Positions 6,393 through 13,866 of a stretch of 14,416 nt of DNA are shown one piece after another (position 1 is the first letter of the stretch; each line of letters starts with the position of its first letter). Under the pieces are notes generated by a model. It made no database searches. It saw only the letters and a list, made by a program, of their open reading frames with translations, and had not been told where the DNA came from. Origin of the DNA: JAVEVF01 sp034005175 (GTDB lineage: Bacteria > Actinomycetota > Coriobacteriia > Anaerosomatales > SLCP01); NCBI GenBank assembly GCA_034005175.1, contig JAVEVF010000046.1:1-14416 (forward strand), in the 5' to 3' direction. The translations under genes and the position numbers were made by a program.

Positions 6393-7183
6393 TGACCACG
6401 CCCGAACGCATCCCACCACGAGACCGGCTCATGCATCTTCGCGATGAGTCCGTGAAGGCGATGCGAGCCTCCGAGCAGCTCGTCGAGCGCTCGTTCAACG
6501 AAGCGAGGTTCATGGCAAGCCTTGCTATCGGGCTTGCGCTCGTGGGGTTCTTGCTCGTCGCACAGATGCGCGGACAGGCCACGTTCTCAAGCTCCCTTGA
6601 GCGCCAGTCCGATCAGAATCTCGCCATCATCATCGAGCAACTGACTGGCGAGAACAACATGTTGCGCAGCGAGGTAGCAAGGCTGCAGATGCGCCTTCTT
6701 GAGGCCGGACAGGCATCCGAGGATAGAACGCGCGTGCTTAACGAAGCCACTCGTGAGCTGCACTCGGTCGCCGTGATCGCGGGCCTTGAGGCGGCAAGCG
6801 GGCCAGGCATAGCCGTAACCGTAGAAGATCCCGACCACGTCTTGCTCGCGCAGGACTTCGTGCGTTTGATAAACGATCTTCGCAGCGGGGGGGCCGAAGC
6901 TATCGCCATCAACCACAAGCGGGTGAGTGCGACAAGCGGCTTCGAGGTGTCCAGGGGGCATCCCACCCTCGATGGCACGGTGCTTGCCAGCCCATACGAG
7001 ATCGTGGCCCTTGGGCAGCCGGGCAATCTCGCCCAGTCGCTTACTATGCCCGGCGGCTTGAAGTCGACATGGACGACGTTTCCTGGTGTGACGGTGGCGG
7101 TGACCGAGGAGAATATTCTTACGGTGCCTGCTGCAGACATACGGGAGTTCGTCGCTGGAACACCCGTGGAGGATGCTCAGTGA
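6392..7183 (+). CDS. DUF881 family membrane-anchored protein (second copy)
   Basis: The 263-residue product starts with a 40-residue charged cytoplasmic segment, longer than in the first copy. Then come one membrane segment (about 41-59, MASLAIGLALVGFLLVAQM), a coiled coil (about 70-110, IIEQLTGENNMLRSEVARLQ) and the DUF881 domain (about 115-255; ASGPGIAVTVED, RLINDLRSGGAEAIAIN, ASPYEIVALGQP). The two DUF881 copies flanking Sbp differ clearly in sequence, so they are not a recent duplication; they may act as a heteromeric pair with Sbp. ATG 6392 overlaps the sbp stop (TGATG); GTGs at 6383 and 6389 are also in frame. The stop overlaps the GTG of the VanW gene (GTGA), indicating translational coupling. 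Confidence 0.87.
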   Translation: MTTPERIPPRDRLMHLRDESVKAMRASEQLVERSFNEARFMASLAIGLALVGFLLVAQMRGQATFSSSLERQSDQNLAIIIEQLTGENNMLRSEVARLQMRLLEAGQASEDRTRVLNEATRELHSVAVIAGLEAASGPGIAVTVEDPDHVLLAQDFVRLINDLRSGGAEAIAINHKRVSATSGFEVSRGHPTLDGTVLASPYEIVALGQPGNLAQSLTMPGGLKSTWTTFPGVTVAVTEENILTVPAADIREFVAGTPVEDAQ

Positions 7184-9168
7184 GCGAGATCGTTGAAGAA
7201 GAGAGCCCTACGGCCGTTGACGGCCATGCGTTGCGCGAGCAAGGCCGTGTCGCTCGCGCGCAGCGTGCCGAGGAACGTGCCTTGCACGCGCGTTCGAACC
7301 GGTTGTTCTCCGAGCGGCCTACCTGGCTGAAAGGTGTAGCGATCGGGACGGCTGCAACGCTGGCCCTGCTCGTTCTGCTTGTCGCGGTGGACGTCTTTTC
7401 ATCGCTTGGACGTATTCACCCAGGCGTGCGCGTGGGGGAGGTGCGCGTTGGCGCGATGACCCCGAAGGCCGCTGCTGCCAGGGTTGACGAGACGTTTAAG
7501 CCACGCCTAGCCGATCCCGTATCGGTGGTGTTTGAAGATCAAGTCTGGGAGACCCAGGCAGAAGAGCTCTCGGCGACGCTCGACAGTGAGGCGCTCATCG
7601 CCCAGGCCATGGCGTACGGGCGCAGCGGTTCGATTGGAGAGAAGGTCATCACTCGCGCCAAGCTGTGGTTCCGTGCGCATACCGTGCCGGTGGCGGTGGA
7701 GACCGATGAGGCAGCGCTTGAAGCGTTCCTCGGCGAGATCGAGGGCGCAGTGGCACGCGAGCCGCAGGATGCACGCATCGCCATAGAGGGCACCGAGGCT
7801 TCGCTCGTACCTGCGGTCCTTGGCATAGGGGTGCGTCATCCTGATGTGAAGACCGGCATCTTACAGGCGTTTGCTTCGACCGACCGGCAGGTGGAGCTGG
7901 CGGTCGATTTCCTCCCCGTACGCATAACCGACAAGGACGCCGAGGGCGCTCTTGCTGATGTGCGCGCAATCCTTGCGGGACCCGTGACAGTGACCGATGA
8001 ATCCAAGAAGTGGGAGTTCTCGCCCGCCGAGGTCGCAAAATGGGTCGCCTTTGAGACCAAGCCCGTCACCACCGCGGCAGCCGCACCTACCGCCGAGACC
8101 GCCACCGCGCAATCCGACGATCCCGTCCCGCCGAACGGGACCACGCCTGAAACCGCAGAGCAGTGGGTGCTCTCCGCCTACATCTCGGCAGACGAGGCGT
8201 CTGCGACCGTACGTGCCAAGGTGGGCGATCTGGGCACGCCACCGGTCGACGCGCGCTTCCAGGTAGGTGGCGGCAACGTCTCCATCGTGCCCTCACGCGA
8301 TGGCGTTGGTGTCGACGTCGAGGCGCTTGCCAGCGACATGAAGCGCGTTCTCACCACCGAAGAGAGCCGGACGGTGAAGTTGCACACCCGCCGCATCGAG
8401 CCGGAGCTTACTACCGAGCGCGCAAAGCAGATGGGCATCAAAGAGCGCATCGCGACGTTTACGACGAACTACTCGCCGGGCAACAAGCCCCGCGTCTCCA
8501 ACATCCATACGCTCACCAAAGCGCTTGATGGCACGCTCATAGGCCCAGGCGAGACGTTCTCGTTCAACGACACGATCGGGCCGAGGACGGCTGCTAAGGG
8601 ATACCGGGAAGCTCCTGCCATCGTAGGCGGGCGGCTTGTGCCTTCCCTCGGCGGCGGTATCTGCCAGGTCGCAACGACGCTGTTCAACACTGTGTTCGAG
8701 TCCGGCCTGCCGGTCGTTGAGCGCCGCAACCACTCGTACTTCATCTCGGCATACCCCAAAGGAAGAGACGCCACGGTCTCGTGGGGCGGCGTCGACTTCA
8801 AGTTCAAGAACGACACCGACAACTGGGTGCTCATCGCCACGGGCTTCTCGAACAGCTCGGTCACCATCAGCCTGTACGGCACTGATCCCGGTTACTCGGT
8901 GACCGGCGTGACCGGCGAGTTCACTGACATCAAGCCTTTCACGACCAAGGAGATCCCCGATGACACGCTCGCAGCTGGCGTGCGCGTGGTAGAAGATGCG
9001 GGAGTGGATGGGCGCCGAATCGTGGTGAAGCGCACAGTGACCAAGGGTGGTACCGTTGTGCGCGAGGATTCGTTCACCTCGTCGTATGTCCCCAAACAGC
9101 AGGCAGTGCGAGTGGGCACCAAGGTGGTGTCCAGCGACGCGACAGCCACTCCCACGCCTGCACCGTAA
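7180..9168 (+). CDS. VanW family protein with peptidoglycan-binding-like repeats and C-terminal G5 domain
   Basis: The 662-residue protein is probably an extracytoplasmic, membrane-anchored envelope protein. In order: a basic cytoplasmic N-terminus (1-48), one membrane segment (about 50-72), and alpha/beta repeats of the PG_binding_4 type (about 80-290). A Thr/Ala/Pro-rich linker (about 296-327) and a further repeat come next. The VanW domain spans about 420-568 and includes GPGETFSFNDTIGPRT, SLGGGICQVATTLFNTVFES and RRNHSYFISAYP. A G5-like domain (about 580-653) follows. VanW takes its name from vanB vancomycin-resistance clusters but its function is unknown, and its presence is not evidence of resistance. 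The start is GTG 7180, overlapping the DUF881 stop, with GGAGGA (7168-7173) six bases before it; an open frame extends upstream to 7069 inside the DUF881 gene but is not needed. Confidence 0.88.
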   Translation: MSEIVEEESPTAVDGHALREQGRVARAQRAEERALHARSNRLFSERPTWLKGVAIGTAATLALLVLLVAVDVFSSLGRIHPGVRVGEVRVGAMTPKAAAARVDETFKPRLADPVSVVFEDQVWETQAEELSATLDSEALIAQAMAYGRSGSIGEKVITRAKLWFRAHTVPVAVETDEAALEAFLGEIEGAVAREPQDARIAIEGTEASLVPAVLGIGVRHPDVKTGILQAFASTDRQVELAVDFLPVRITDKDAEGALADVRAILAGPVTVTDESKKWEFSPAEVAKWVAFETKPVTTAAAAPTAETATAQSDDPVPPNGTTPETAEQWVLSAYISADEASATVRAKVGDLGTPPVDARFQVGGGNVSIVPSRDGVGVDVEALASDMKRVLTTEESRTVKLHTRRIEPELTTERAKQMGIKERIATFTTNYSPGNKPRVSNIHTLTKALDGTLIGPGETFSFNDTIGPRTAAKGYREAPAIVGGRLVPSLGGGICQVATTLFNTVFESGLPVVERRNHSYFISAYPKGRDATVSWGGVDFKFKNDTDNWVLIATGFSNSSVTISLYGTDPGYSVTGVTGEFTDIKPFTTKEIPDDTLAAGVRVVEDAGVDGRRIVVKRTVTKGGTVVREDSFTSSYVPKQQAVRVGTKVVSSDATATPTPAP

Positions 9169-9223
9169 GGGTTCGTGAGCGGCGGATAGCCACGACTGAG
9201 AGATGATCAGACAGGGATGAGAG

Positions 9224-10528
9224 ATGCACCAACCCGAGCTTGAGACGATGCCGGTCGAGCAGCTGCGAGAGCTTCAGCTCGAGCGTTTGAATGGTCTTCT
9301 CGGCCGCGTGTACGGACGTGTCCCATTGTATCGCCGCAAGTTCGACGAAGCGGGCGTGAGGCCGCATGTCACATCCCTTGCCGATCTTGCCGAGCTGCCG
9401 TTCACGGTCAAAGACGACATGCGTGCGAGCTATCCTTACGGCATGTTCGCGGTGGATAGGCGGCAGATCGTGCGTGCACACGCCTCTTCGGGCACAACCG
9501 GCCAGATAACGGTGGTGGGCTACACGCGCAACGACATCTCCAACTGGGCTGACATGATGGCACGGACACTGGCAAGCGCTGGCGCCACGGCCGACGACGT
9601 CGTGCAGGTGGGGTATGGCTACGGGCTGTTCACGGGCGGGTTGGGCGCCCACTACGGCTCTGAACGGCTGGGCTGTCTCACCATCCCCATCTCAGGCGGC
9701 AACACGCGGCGCCAGGTGCAGGTGCTGAAAGACTTCGAGGTGACGGTGCTTGCCTGCACGCCCTCATACTCGCTTCTCATCGCTGAGACAGCCGAGGAGA
9801 TGGGTATCGATATACGCTCGCTGCCGCTGAGGCTCGGCGTCTTTGGTGCTGAGCCGTGGAGCGAGAACATGCGTGCTCAGATCGAACAGCGACTCGCTAT
9901 TCGTGCGATTGACATCTACGGTCTGTCCGAGGTGCTCGGTCCGGGCGTGGCTGCCGAGTGTAGCGAACAACACGGCATGCACGTGAACGAGGATCACTTC
10001 CTCATCGAGATACTTGATACCGAAACGCTGCGCCCTGTTCCTGATGGTGAGTACGGCGAAGTCGTCTTCACCACGATCACAAAGGAAGGCATCCCCGTGG
10101 TGCGGTACCGCACACGCGATATCTCACGCATCATCCCCGGCGACTGCGCGTGCGGACGCACCTTTCGACGCATGGAGCGCATCACCGGCCGCACCGACGA
10201 TATGCTCATCATCCGGGGAGTGAACGTCTTCCCGACGCAGATCGAGCAGGTGCTCGCCGGCATCCCTGGCGTTGCCCCACACTATCAGGTCATCCTCGGC
10301 AAACACGGCTCCATGGACACGGTCGAGGTGCACGTCGAGGTCTCGCCGGACCTCGCATTCGATGAGATACGCGAGCTTGAAGAGCTGCATCGTACCGTGC
10401 GTGCGGAGATTGCCGCCGCGCTTGCGGTCTCCATTGACGTGCGTTTGGTTGAACCGCGCTCGATCGAGCGCAGTGAGGGCAAGGCGCGCCGGGTCATCGA
10501 TCTGCGCAGCGAGCAAGAAGGGGCGTGA
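9224..10528 (+). CDS. paaK: Phenylacetate-CoA ligase family enzyme
   Basis: This 434-residue cytoplasmic adenylate-forming enzyme joins an aryl or short-chain acid to CoA through an acyl-adenylate. The nucleotide loop is SSGTTGQ (88-94), the central motif is YGLSEVLGPGVA, and the hinge region is YRTRDISRI. It has the PaaK-typical Cys pair GDCACGRTFRRM and the IIRGVNVFPTQIE segment. The C-terminal catalytic Lys lies in SEGKARR (K420). The length is standard for PaaK. The gap to the VanW gene is 55 bases and the Shine-Dalgarno sequence is weak (GGGATGAG). The stop overlaps the next GTG (GTGA). No other phenylacetate-degradation genes are visible. In anaerobes such PaaK + ACT pairs are linked to amino-acid or aryl-acid metabolism, so the substrate may be phenylacetate or another aryl acid. 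Confidence 0.9.
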   Translation: MHQPELETMPVEQLRELQLERLNGLLGRVYGRVPLYRRKFDEAGVRPHVTSLADLAELPFTVKDDMRASYPYGMFAVDRRQIVRAHASSGTTGQITVVGYTRNDISNWADMMARTLASAGATADDVVQVGYGYGLFTGGLGAHYGSERLGCLTIPISGGNTRRQVQVLKDFEVTVLACTPSYSLLIAETAEEMGIDIRSLPLRLGVFGAEPWSENMRAQIEQRLAIRAIDIYGLSEVLGPGVAAECSEQHGMHVNEDHFLIEILDTETLRPVPDGEYGEVVFTTITKEGIPVVRYRTRDISRIIPGDCACGRTFRRMERITGRTDDMLIIRGVNVFPTQIEQVLAGIPGVAPHYQVILGKHGSMDTVEVHVEVSPDLAFDEIRELEELHRTVRAEIAAALAVSIDVRLVEPRSIERSEGKARRVIDLRSEQEGA

Positions 10529-10971
10529 GCCATGTGATCGACCAGCTCTCGGTCTTCCTGGAGAACCAACCCGGCCGCCTCGCGCATCTTTGCCGAGCGC
10601 TCGGTGATGCTCGGGTGAACATGCGCGCGCTCATGGTGGCAGACACGCAGGAGTTCGGTGTCGTGCGCATCATCTGCGACCGGCCGCAGACCGCGCGCGA
10701 GGTGCTTGAGGCCGCAGGCTTCGGCGTCTCGGTCGCCGATGTGATCGCTGTCGAGACACCTGACCGCCCCGGCGGGCTTGCCGATGTGCTGGAAGCGCTC
10801 GGAGAGAGCGGTGTGAACGTCGAGTACGCATACTGCTTCCTTGAGCCAGGTGAGGGCGGCTCGGCGGTCGACGTCTTGAAGGTCGATGATGCTCGTGCTC
10901 AAGAGGTGCTCGAGGCCGCGGGCTACCGCGTTCTTGGACCCGCAGAGCTCTACGAGCCCGATAGGGCGTGA
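10525..10971 (+). CDS. Tandem ACT-domain protein
   Basis: The 148-residue protein is made of two ACT domains (about 4-70 and 72-138). The first opens DQLSVFLENQPGRLAHLCRAL and the second VIAVETPDRPGGLADVLEAL, each with the N/D-x-P-G-x-L turn that binds amino-acid ligands. No catalytic domain is attached, so it is probably a free regulatory or ligand-sensing protein. It is translationally coupled to the CoA ligase by a GTGA overlap, with AAGAAGGGG just upstream; a GTG at 10534 is an alternative start. Such stand-alone double-ACT proteins next to PaaK-type ligases recur in anaerobic bacteria and archaea, suggesting that an amino acid or aryl acid controls the pathway. The ligand is unknown. Confidence 0.87.
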   Translation: MSHVIDQLSVFLENQPGRLAHLCRALGDARVNMRALMVADTQEFGVVRIICDRPQTAREVLEAAGFGVSVADVIAVETPDRPGGLADVLEALGESGVNVEYAYCFLEPGEGGSAVDVLKVDDARAQEVLEAAGYRVLGPAELYEPDRA

Positions 10972-10989
10972 CGGACGCTGCGCCACCGC

Positions 10990-12246
10990 TTGCACATAGG
11001 GGCTGACGCGACTCGCCGCGTGGTTCGCGCCGCAGTGAGCGTCGCTGTGTCGCTGGCGCTGCTTGGTGGGGGAACGCTCCCTGCTGGCGCTGATGTGCGC
11101 AGTGGCGACCTCGTGGGAGACATGCGAATCTCGGACCTGCCCGCAGACATCTCGGCCAAGGCGCCCGATCTCGGAGCGGCTGCGGGCGTGCTCGTGACAG
11201 GGGATGGTCGAGTGCTGTGGGCGCGGGATGCCGATAGCGAGCGTGCGATGGCAAGCACCACGAAGATCATGACTGCGGTGGTTGCGGTGGAGAACAGCTC
11301 GCTTGACGAGCCGGTCGCCGTCTCGCAAAGCGCAGTCGCTGTTGGTGAGTCAGCTGCCAGGCTCAAACCAGGAGCGACGTATTCTGTGCGCACGCTCCTC
11401 GAGGCTACGCTGGTGAGATCGGGCAACGACGCGTCGATGGCTCTTGCCGAACATGTGGGTGGGAGCGTCGAGGGCTTCGTCGCTATGATGAACGACAAGG
11501 CCCAACAGCTCGGCCTGGAGCACACCGCGTTCGCGAACCCGCACGGGCTTGACGCAGAAGGGCATCACACGAGCGCCATGGATCTTGCCATACTCGCGCG
11601 CTATGCGATGGCCAACCCCGAGATCCGCCGCATCGTGGGCCTTGAGAAGCTCACCATCGATGGCGCGAAGGGGCCGATGGAGTACGAGAACAGCAACGTC
11701 TTGCTCGGCACGCTGGAAGGCGCCACGGGTGTGAAGACCGGCTGGACGAGCAAGGCCGGCTACTGCCTTGTCGCATCTGCTGAACGCCAAGGTACCGAGC
11801 TGTACGCGGTCGTTCTCGGCACCCCTAGCGAGAATGAGCGCTTTCAGCAGGCAGGGCTACTGCTGGAGTGGGGCTTTGCCCACTACACCGAGCAGCATCT
11901 CGCCGAGACGGGAGAGGTGCTGGGCACCGTGCCCGTCGCCGATTACCTCGACCGCTCTATCGATGCCGTGGTGGGCGAGCCGGCGGCGCTGCCGGTGTTC
12001 GATCTTGCCGGTACCGTCACGCGGAAGATCGATCTTCCGCAGAGCGTGAATGCGCCGGTGTCGCGGGGAGACCGCATCGGCACGCTGTCCTTGGTGCAAG
12101 GGCGGCGCCTGCTCGCGCAGACGCCGTTGATCGCCATCGTTGACGTTCGCAGACCGACCTTGCTCGAGCGTGCGTGGATCGCGCTTGTTCGCACGTGGCG
12201 CTCGATATTCGGAGGCGGGACGCAAGAGGCAGTGCCAGCAACATGA
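10990..12246 (+). CDS. D-alanyl-D-alanine carboxypeptidase (DacF/PBP5-type, S11 peptidase)
   Basis: This secreted penicillin-binding protein trims the terminal D-Ala from peptidoglycan stem peptides. All three active-site motifs are present: S89-T-T-K92 with the nucleophilic Ser, S144-G-N146, and K249-T-G251 (numbered from the TTG start). A signal peptide (VVRAAVSVAVSLALLGGGTLPAGA) lies at about residues 11-35. The catalytic domain is followed by a PBP5-type C-terminal beta domain (about 300-385) and an amphipathic tail (LLERAWIALVRTWRSIFGGG) that should anchor it to the outer membrane face. The start is uncertain: TTG 10990 (418 residues) has no good ribosome site, and GTG 11020 (408 residues) gives a neater signal peptide. 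It starts 18 bases after the ACT gene and is probably cotranscribed. Confidence 0.9.
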   Translation: MHIGADATRRVVRAAVSVAVSLALLGGGTLPAGADVRSGDLVGDMRISDLPADISAKAPDLGAAAGVLVTGDGRVLWARDADSERAMASTTKIMTAVVAVENSSLDEPVAVSQSAVAVGESAARLKPGATYSVRTLLEATLVRSGNDASMALAEHVGGSVEGFVAMMNDKAQQLGLEHTAFANPHGLDAEGHHTSAMDLAILARYAMANPEIRRIVGLEKLTIDGAKGPMEYENSNVLLGTLEGATGVKTGWTSKAGYCLVASAERQGTELYAVVLGTPSENERFQQAGLLLEWGFAHYTEQHLAETGEVLGTVPVADYLDRSIDAVVGEPAALPVFDLAGTVTRKIDLPQSVNAPVSRGDRIGTLSLVQGRRLLAQTPLIAIVDVRRPTLLERAWIALVRTWRSIFGGGTQEAVPAT

Positions 12247-12303
12247 GGACCATGACGGGCAGTAGGAAACACGCTGCGTGACAGGGAGGAAAGGGGTCGC
12301 CCT

Positions 12304-13452
12304 ATGAGCGAGGAACTCCGCAGGACGCCGTTGTACGAGGAGCATCTAGCGCTTGGCGCGCGTATGGTGCCTTTTGCAGGTTATGAGATGCCTGTGCAAT
12401 ACGCAGGCATCACCGAGGAGCACCTTGCGGTGAGATCCTCGGTGGGCATCTTCGACGTGTGCCACATGAGCGAATTCCGTGTCTTTGGATTCGGTGCGTT
12501 CGACTATCTCCAGCGGCTGTTCACCAACGACCTCGCCCGAATCGCTGAGGTGGGATCGGCTCACTACACCCTGATGTGTGATGAGAACGGCGGAATCATC
12601 GACGACCTCATCGTGTATCACACCGGCGAACTTGAGTACCTGATAATCGGCAATGCCTCGAACCATGCCACTGACCTTGAGTGGATGCGCGCACACTGCC
12701 CAGATGATGTCACGCTTTCCGAGGACTCGCAGTCTGAGCAGCGAGAGGAGTGCCGCATCGTCGAGCTTGTCGACGAGTCTGACAGGACTGGGCTCATCGC
12801 TGTGCAGGGCCCGCGCGCCCTCGATGTCATCGCCGAGCTCGCCGAGCCAGGCTTCGAGCCGCCCGCACGCTTCCACATCGCCGAGGCGAAGGTGGACGGC
12901 ACGCCCGTGCTCCTGACGCGCACCGGCTATACGGGCGAGGACGGCGTGGAGATCGTCTGCCACGCGTCTCACGCACCTGCGATCTGGCGGTTGTTGCTGA
13001 GTTTTGCGGAGGTCACACCGTGCGGGCTTGGCGCTCGCGACACGCTGCGTCTTGAGATGGGTTATCCCCTGTACGGAAACGACATGGACCGCACGGTGGA
13101 TCCCATCTCGGCCGGGCTTGGCTGGGTGGTTCCCCAGAAGAAGGCCGCTGACTTCATCGGAGCGGCTGCCATCGCGCAGGTCCGCGCTCGGGGCCCGAAG
13201 AAGCGCCTCGCAGGGCTTGTGGTCGATGGTGGCATCCCTCGGCCAGGATATGCCGTGTTGCACGACGGCGACGAGGTGGGTAAGGTTGCAAGCGGTACGT
13301 TCTCACCCTCGCTGCGCACTGGTATCGCCACGGCCTATCTGCCAGTCTCGCTTACCGAGCCCGGCACCGAGCTTGTAGTGGAGATTCGGCGTAAGACCGC
13401 GACGGCGCGGGTGGAGCGCCCTCCCTTTGTCAGCAGCACATCCTTATCGTAG
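12304..13452 (+). CDS. gcvT: Glycine cleavage system T protein (aminomethyltransferase)
   Basis: GcvT moves the aminomethyl carbon from the lipoyl arm of GcvH to tetrahydrofolate, releasing ammonia and giving 5,10-methylene-THF. The 382-residue protein shows the usual N-terminal PFAGYEMPVQY, FDVCHMSEF, and the catalytic acidic segment GGIIDDLIVY (D100/D101). AVQGP, RTGYTGEDGVEI and GLGARDTLRLEMGYPLYGND follow, then the C-terminal barrel domain. It is slightly longer than typical; an acidic stretch around residues 145-165 (LSEDSQSEQREE) looks like an insertion before AVQGP. AAGGGG (12291-12296) is seven bases before the ATG. Only 57 bases separate it from the carboxypeptidase gene, too few for a glycine riboswitch and showing none of its structure. 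Confidence 0.95.
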   Translation: MSEELRRTPLYEEHLALGARMVPFAGYEMPVQYAGITEEHLAVRSSVGIFDVCHMSEFRVFGFGAFDYLQRLFTNDLARIAEVGSAHYTLMCDENGGIIDDLIVYHTGELEYLIIGNASNHATDLEWMRAHCPDDVTLSEDSQSEQREECRIVELVDESDRTGLIAVQGPRALDVIAELAEPGFEPPARFHIAEAKVDGTPVLLTRTGYTGEDGVEIVCHASHAPAIWRLLLSFAEVTPCGLGARDTLRLEMGYPLYGNDMDRTVDPISAGLGWVVPQKKAADFIGAAAIAQVRARGPKKRLAGLVVDGGIPRPGYAVLHDGDEVGKVASGTFSPSLRTGIATAYLPVSLTEPGTELVVEIRRKTATARVERPPFVSSTSLS

Positions 13453-13475
13453 GCGGGCCGAAAGGAGCACAGGAG

Positions 13476-13859
13476 ATGTATCCTACCGATCTTGTGTACG
13501 ACAAAGAGCATGAATGGGTTCGGCTCGAAGGCGACGTCGCGACCGTAGGCATCTCGGAGTTCGCGCAGAACCAGCTCGGAGAGGTCGTCTACGTGGACCT
13601 GCCATCGGCGGGCGATGCTGCAATCTCAGGAGAGCCGTTCGGGGAGATCGAGTCGGTCAAGTCCGTCTCTGAGCTGTACGCACCAGCTGACGGCGAGATC
13701 ATTGCCGTCAATGAGGCGCTAGTTGACGCACCGGAGACCGTGAACGAGGACCCTTATGGCGAGGGCTGGATGATACGGATCAAGCTCGCTGACCCCTCGC
13801 AGATCGATGGGATGCTTAGTGCCGAACAGTACGAGGCGTTCGTGTCAGAGGAAGCGTAA
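13476..13859 (+). CDS. gcvH: Glycine cleavage system H protein
   Basis: GcvH is the lipoyl carrier that shuttles the aminomethyl group between the P, T and L proteins. The 127-residue product has the full family pattern: HEWVRLEGDVATVGIS, QLGEVVYVDLP, and the lipoylation loop EIESVKSVSELYAP with the modified lysine at K62. The C-terminal NEDPYGEGWMIRIK follows. The length is normal. AAAGGAG (13461-13467) lies eight bases before the ATG. It begins 23 bases after gcvT and its stop overlaps the ribosome site of gcvPA, so gcvT-gcvH-gcvPA form one transcription unit. A lipoyl ligase or synthase is needed for function and is not in the window. Confidence 0.96.
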   Translation: MYPTDLVYDKEHEWVRLEGDVATVGISEFAQNQLGEVVYVDLPSAGDAAISGEPFGEIESVKSVSELYAPADGEIIAVNEALVDAPETVNEDPYGEGWMIRIKLADPSQIDGMLSAEQYEAFVSEEA

Positions 13860-13866
13860 GGAGCCG

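Noticed and set aside
7180..9168. Vancomycin-resistance determinant
   Set aside because: VanW domains are widespread in non-resistant bacteria and no vanH/A/X-type ligase or dipeptidase genes are present. The domain architecture points to a general envelope protein.
10285..11328. 347-codon open frame on the - strand across the ligase, ACT and carboxypeptidase genes
   Set aside because: It crosses three genes with clear domain motifs and looks like a codon-bias shadow with no recognisable domain.
12247..12303. Glycine riboswitch upstream of gcvT
   Set aside because: The gap is 57 bases, too short for even one glycine aptamer, and shows no tandem conserved core.
12346..13263. 305-codon open frame on the - strand within gcvT
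   Set aside because: It is a shadow of the conserved gcvT coding sequence, with no recognisable protein pattern.
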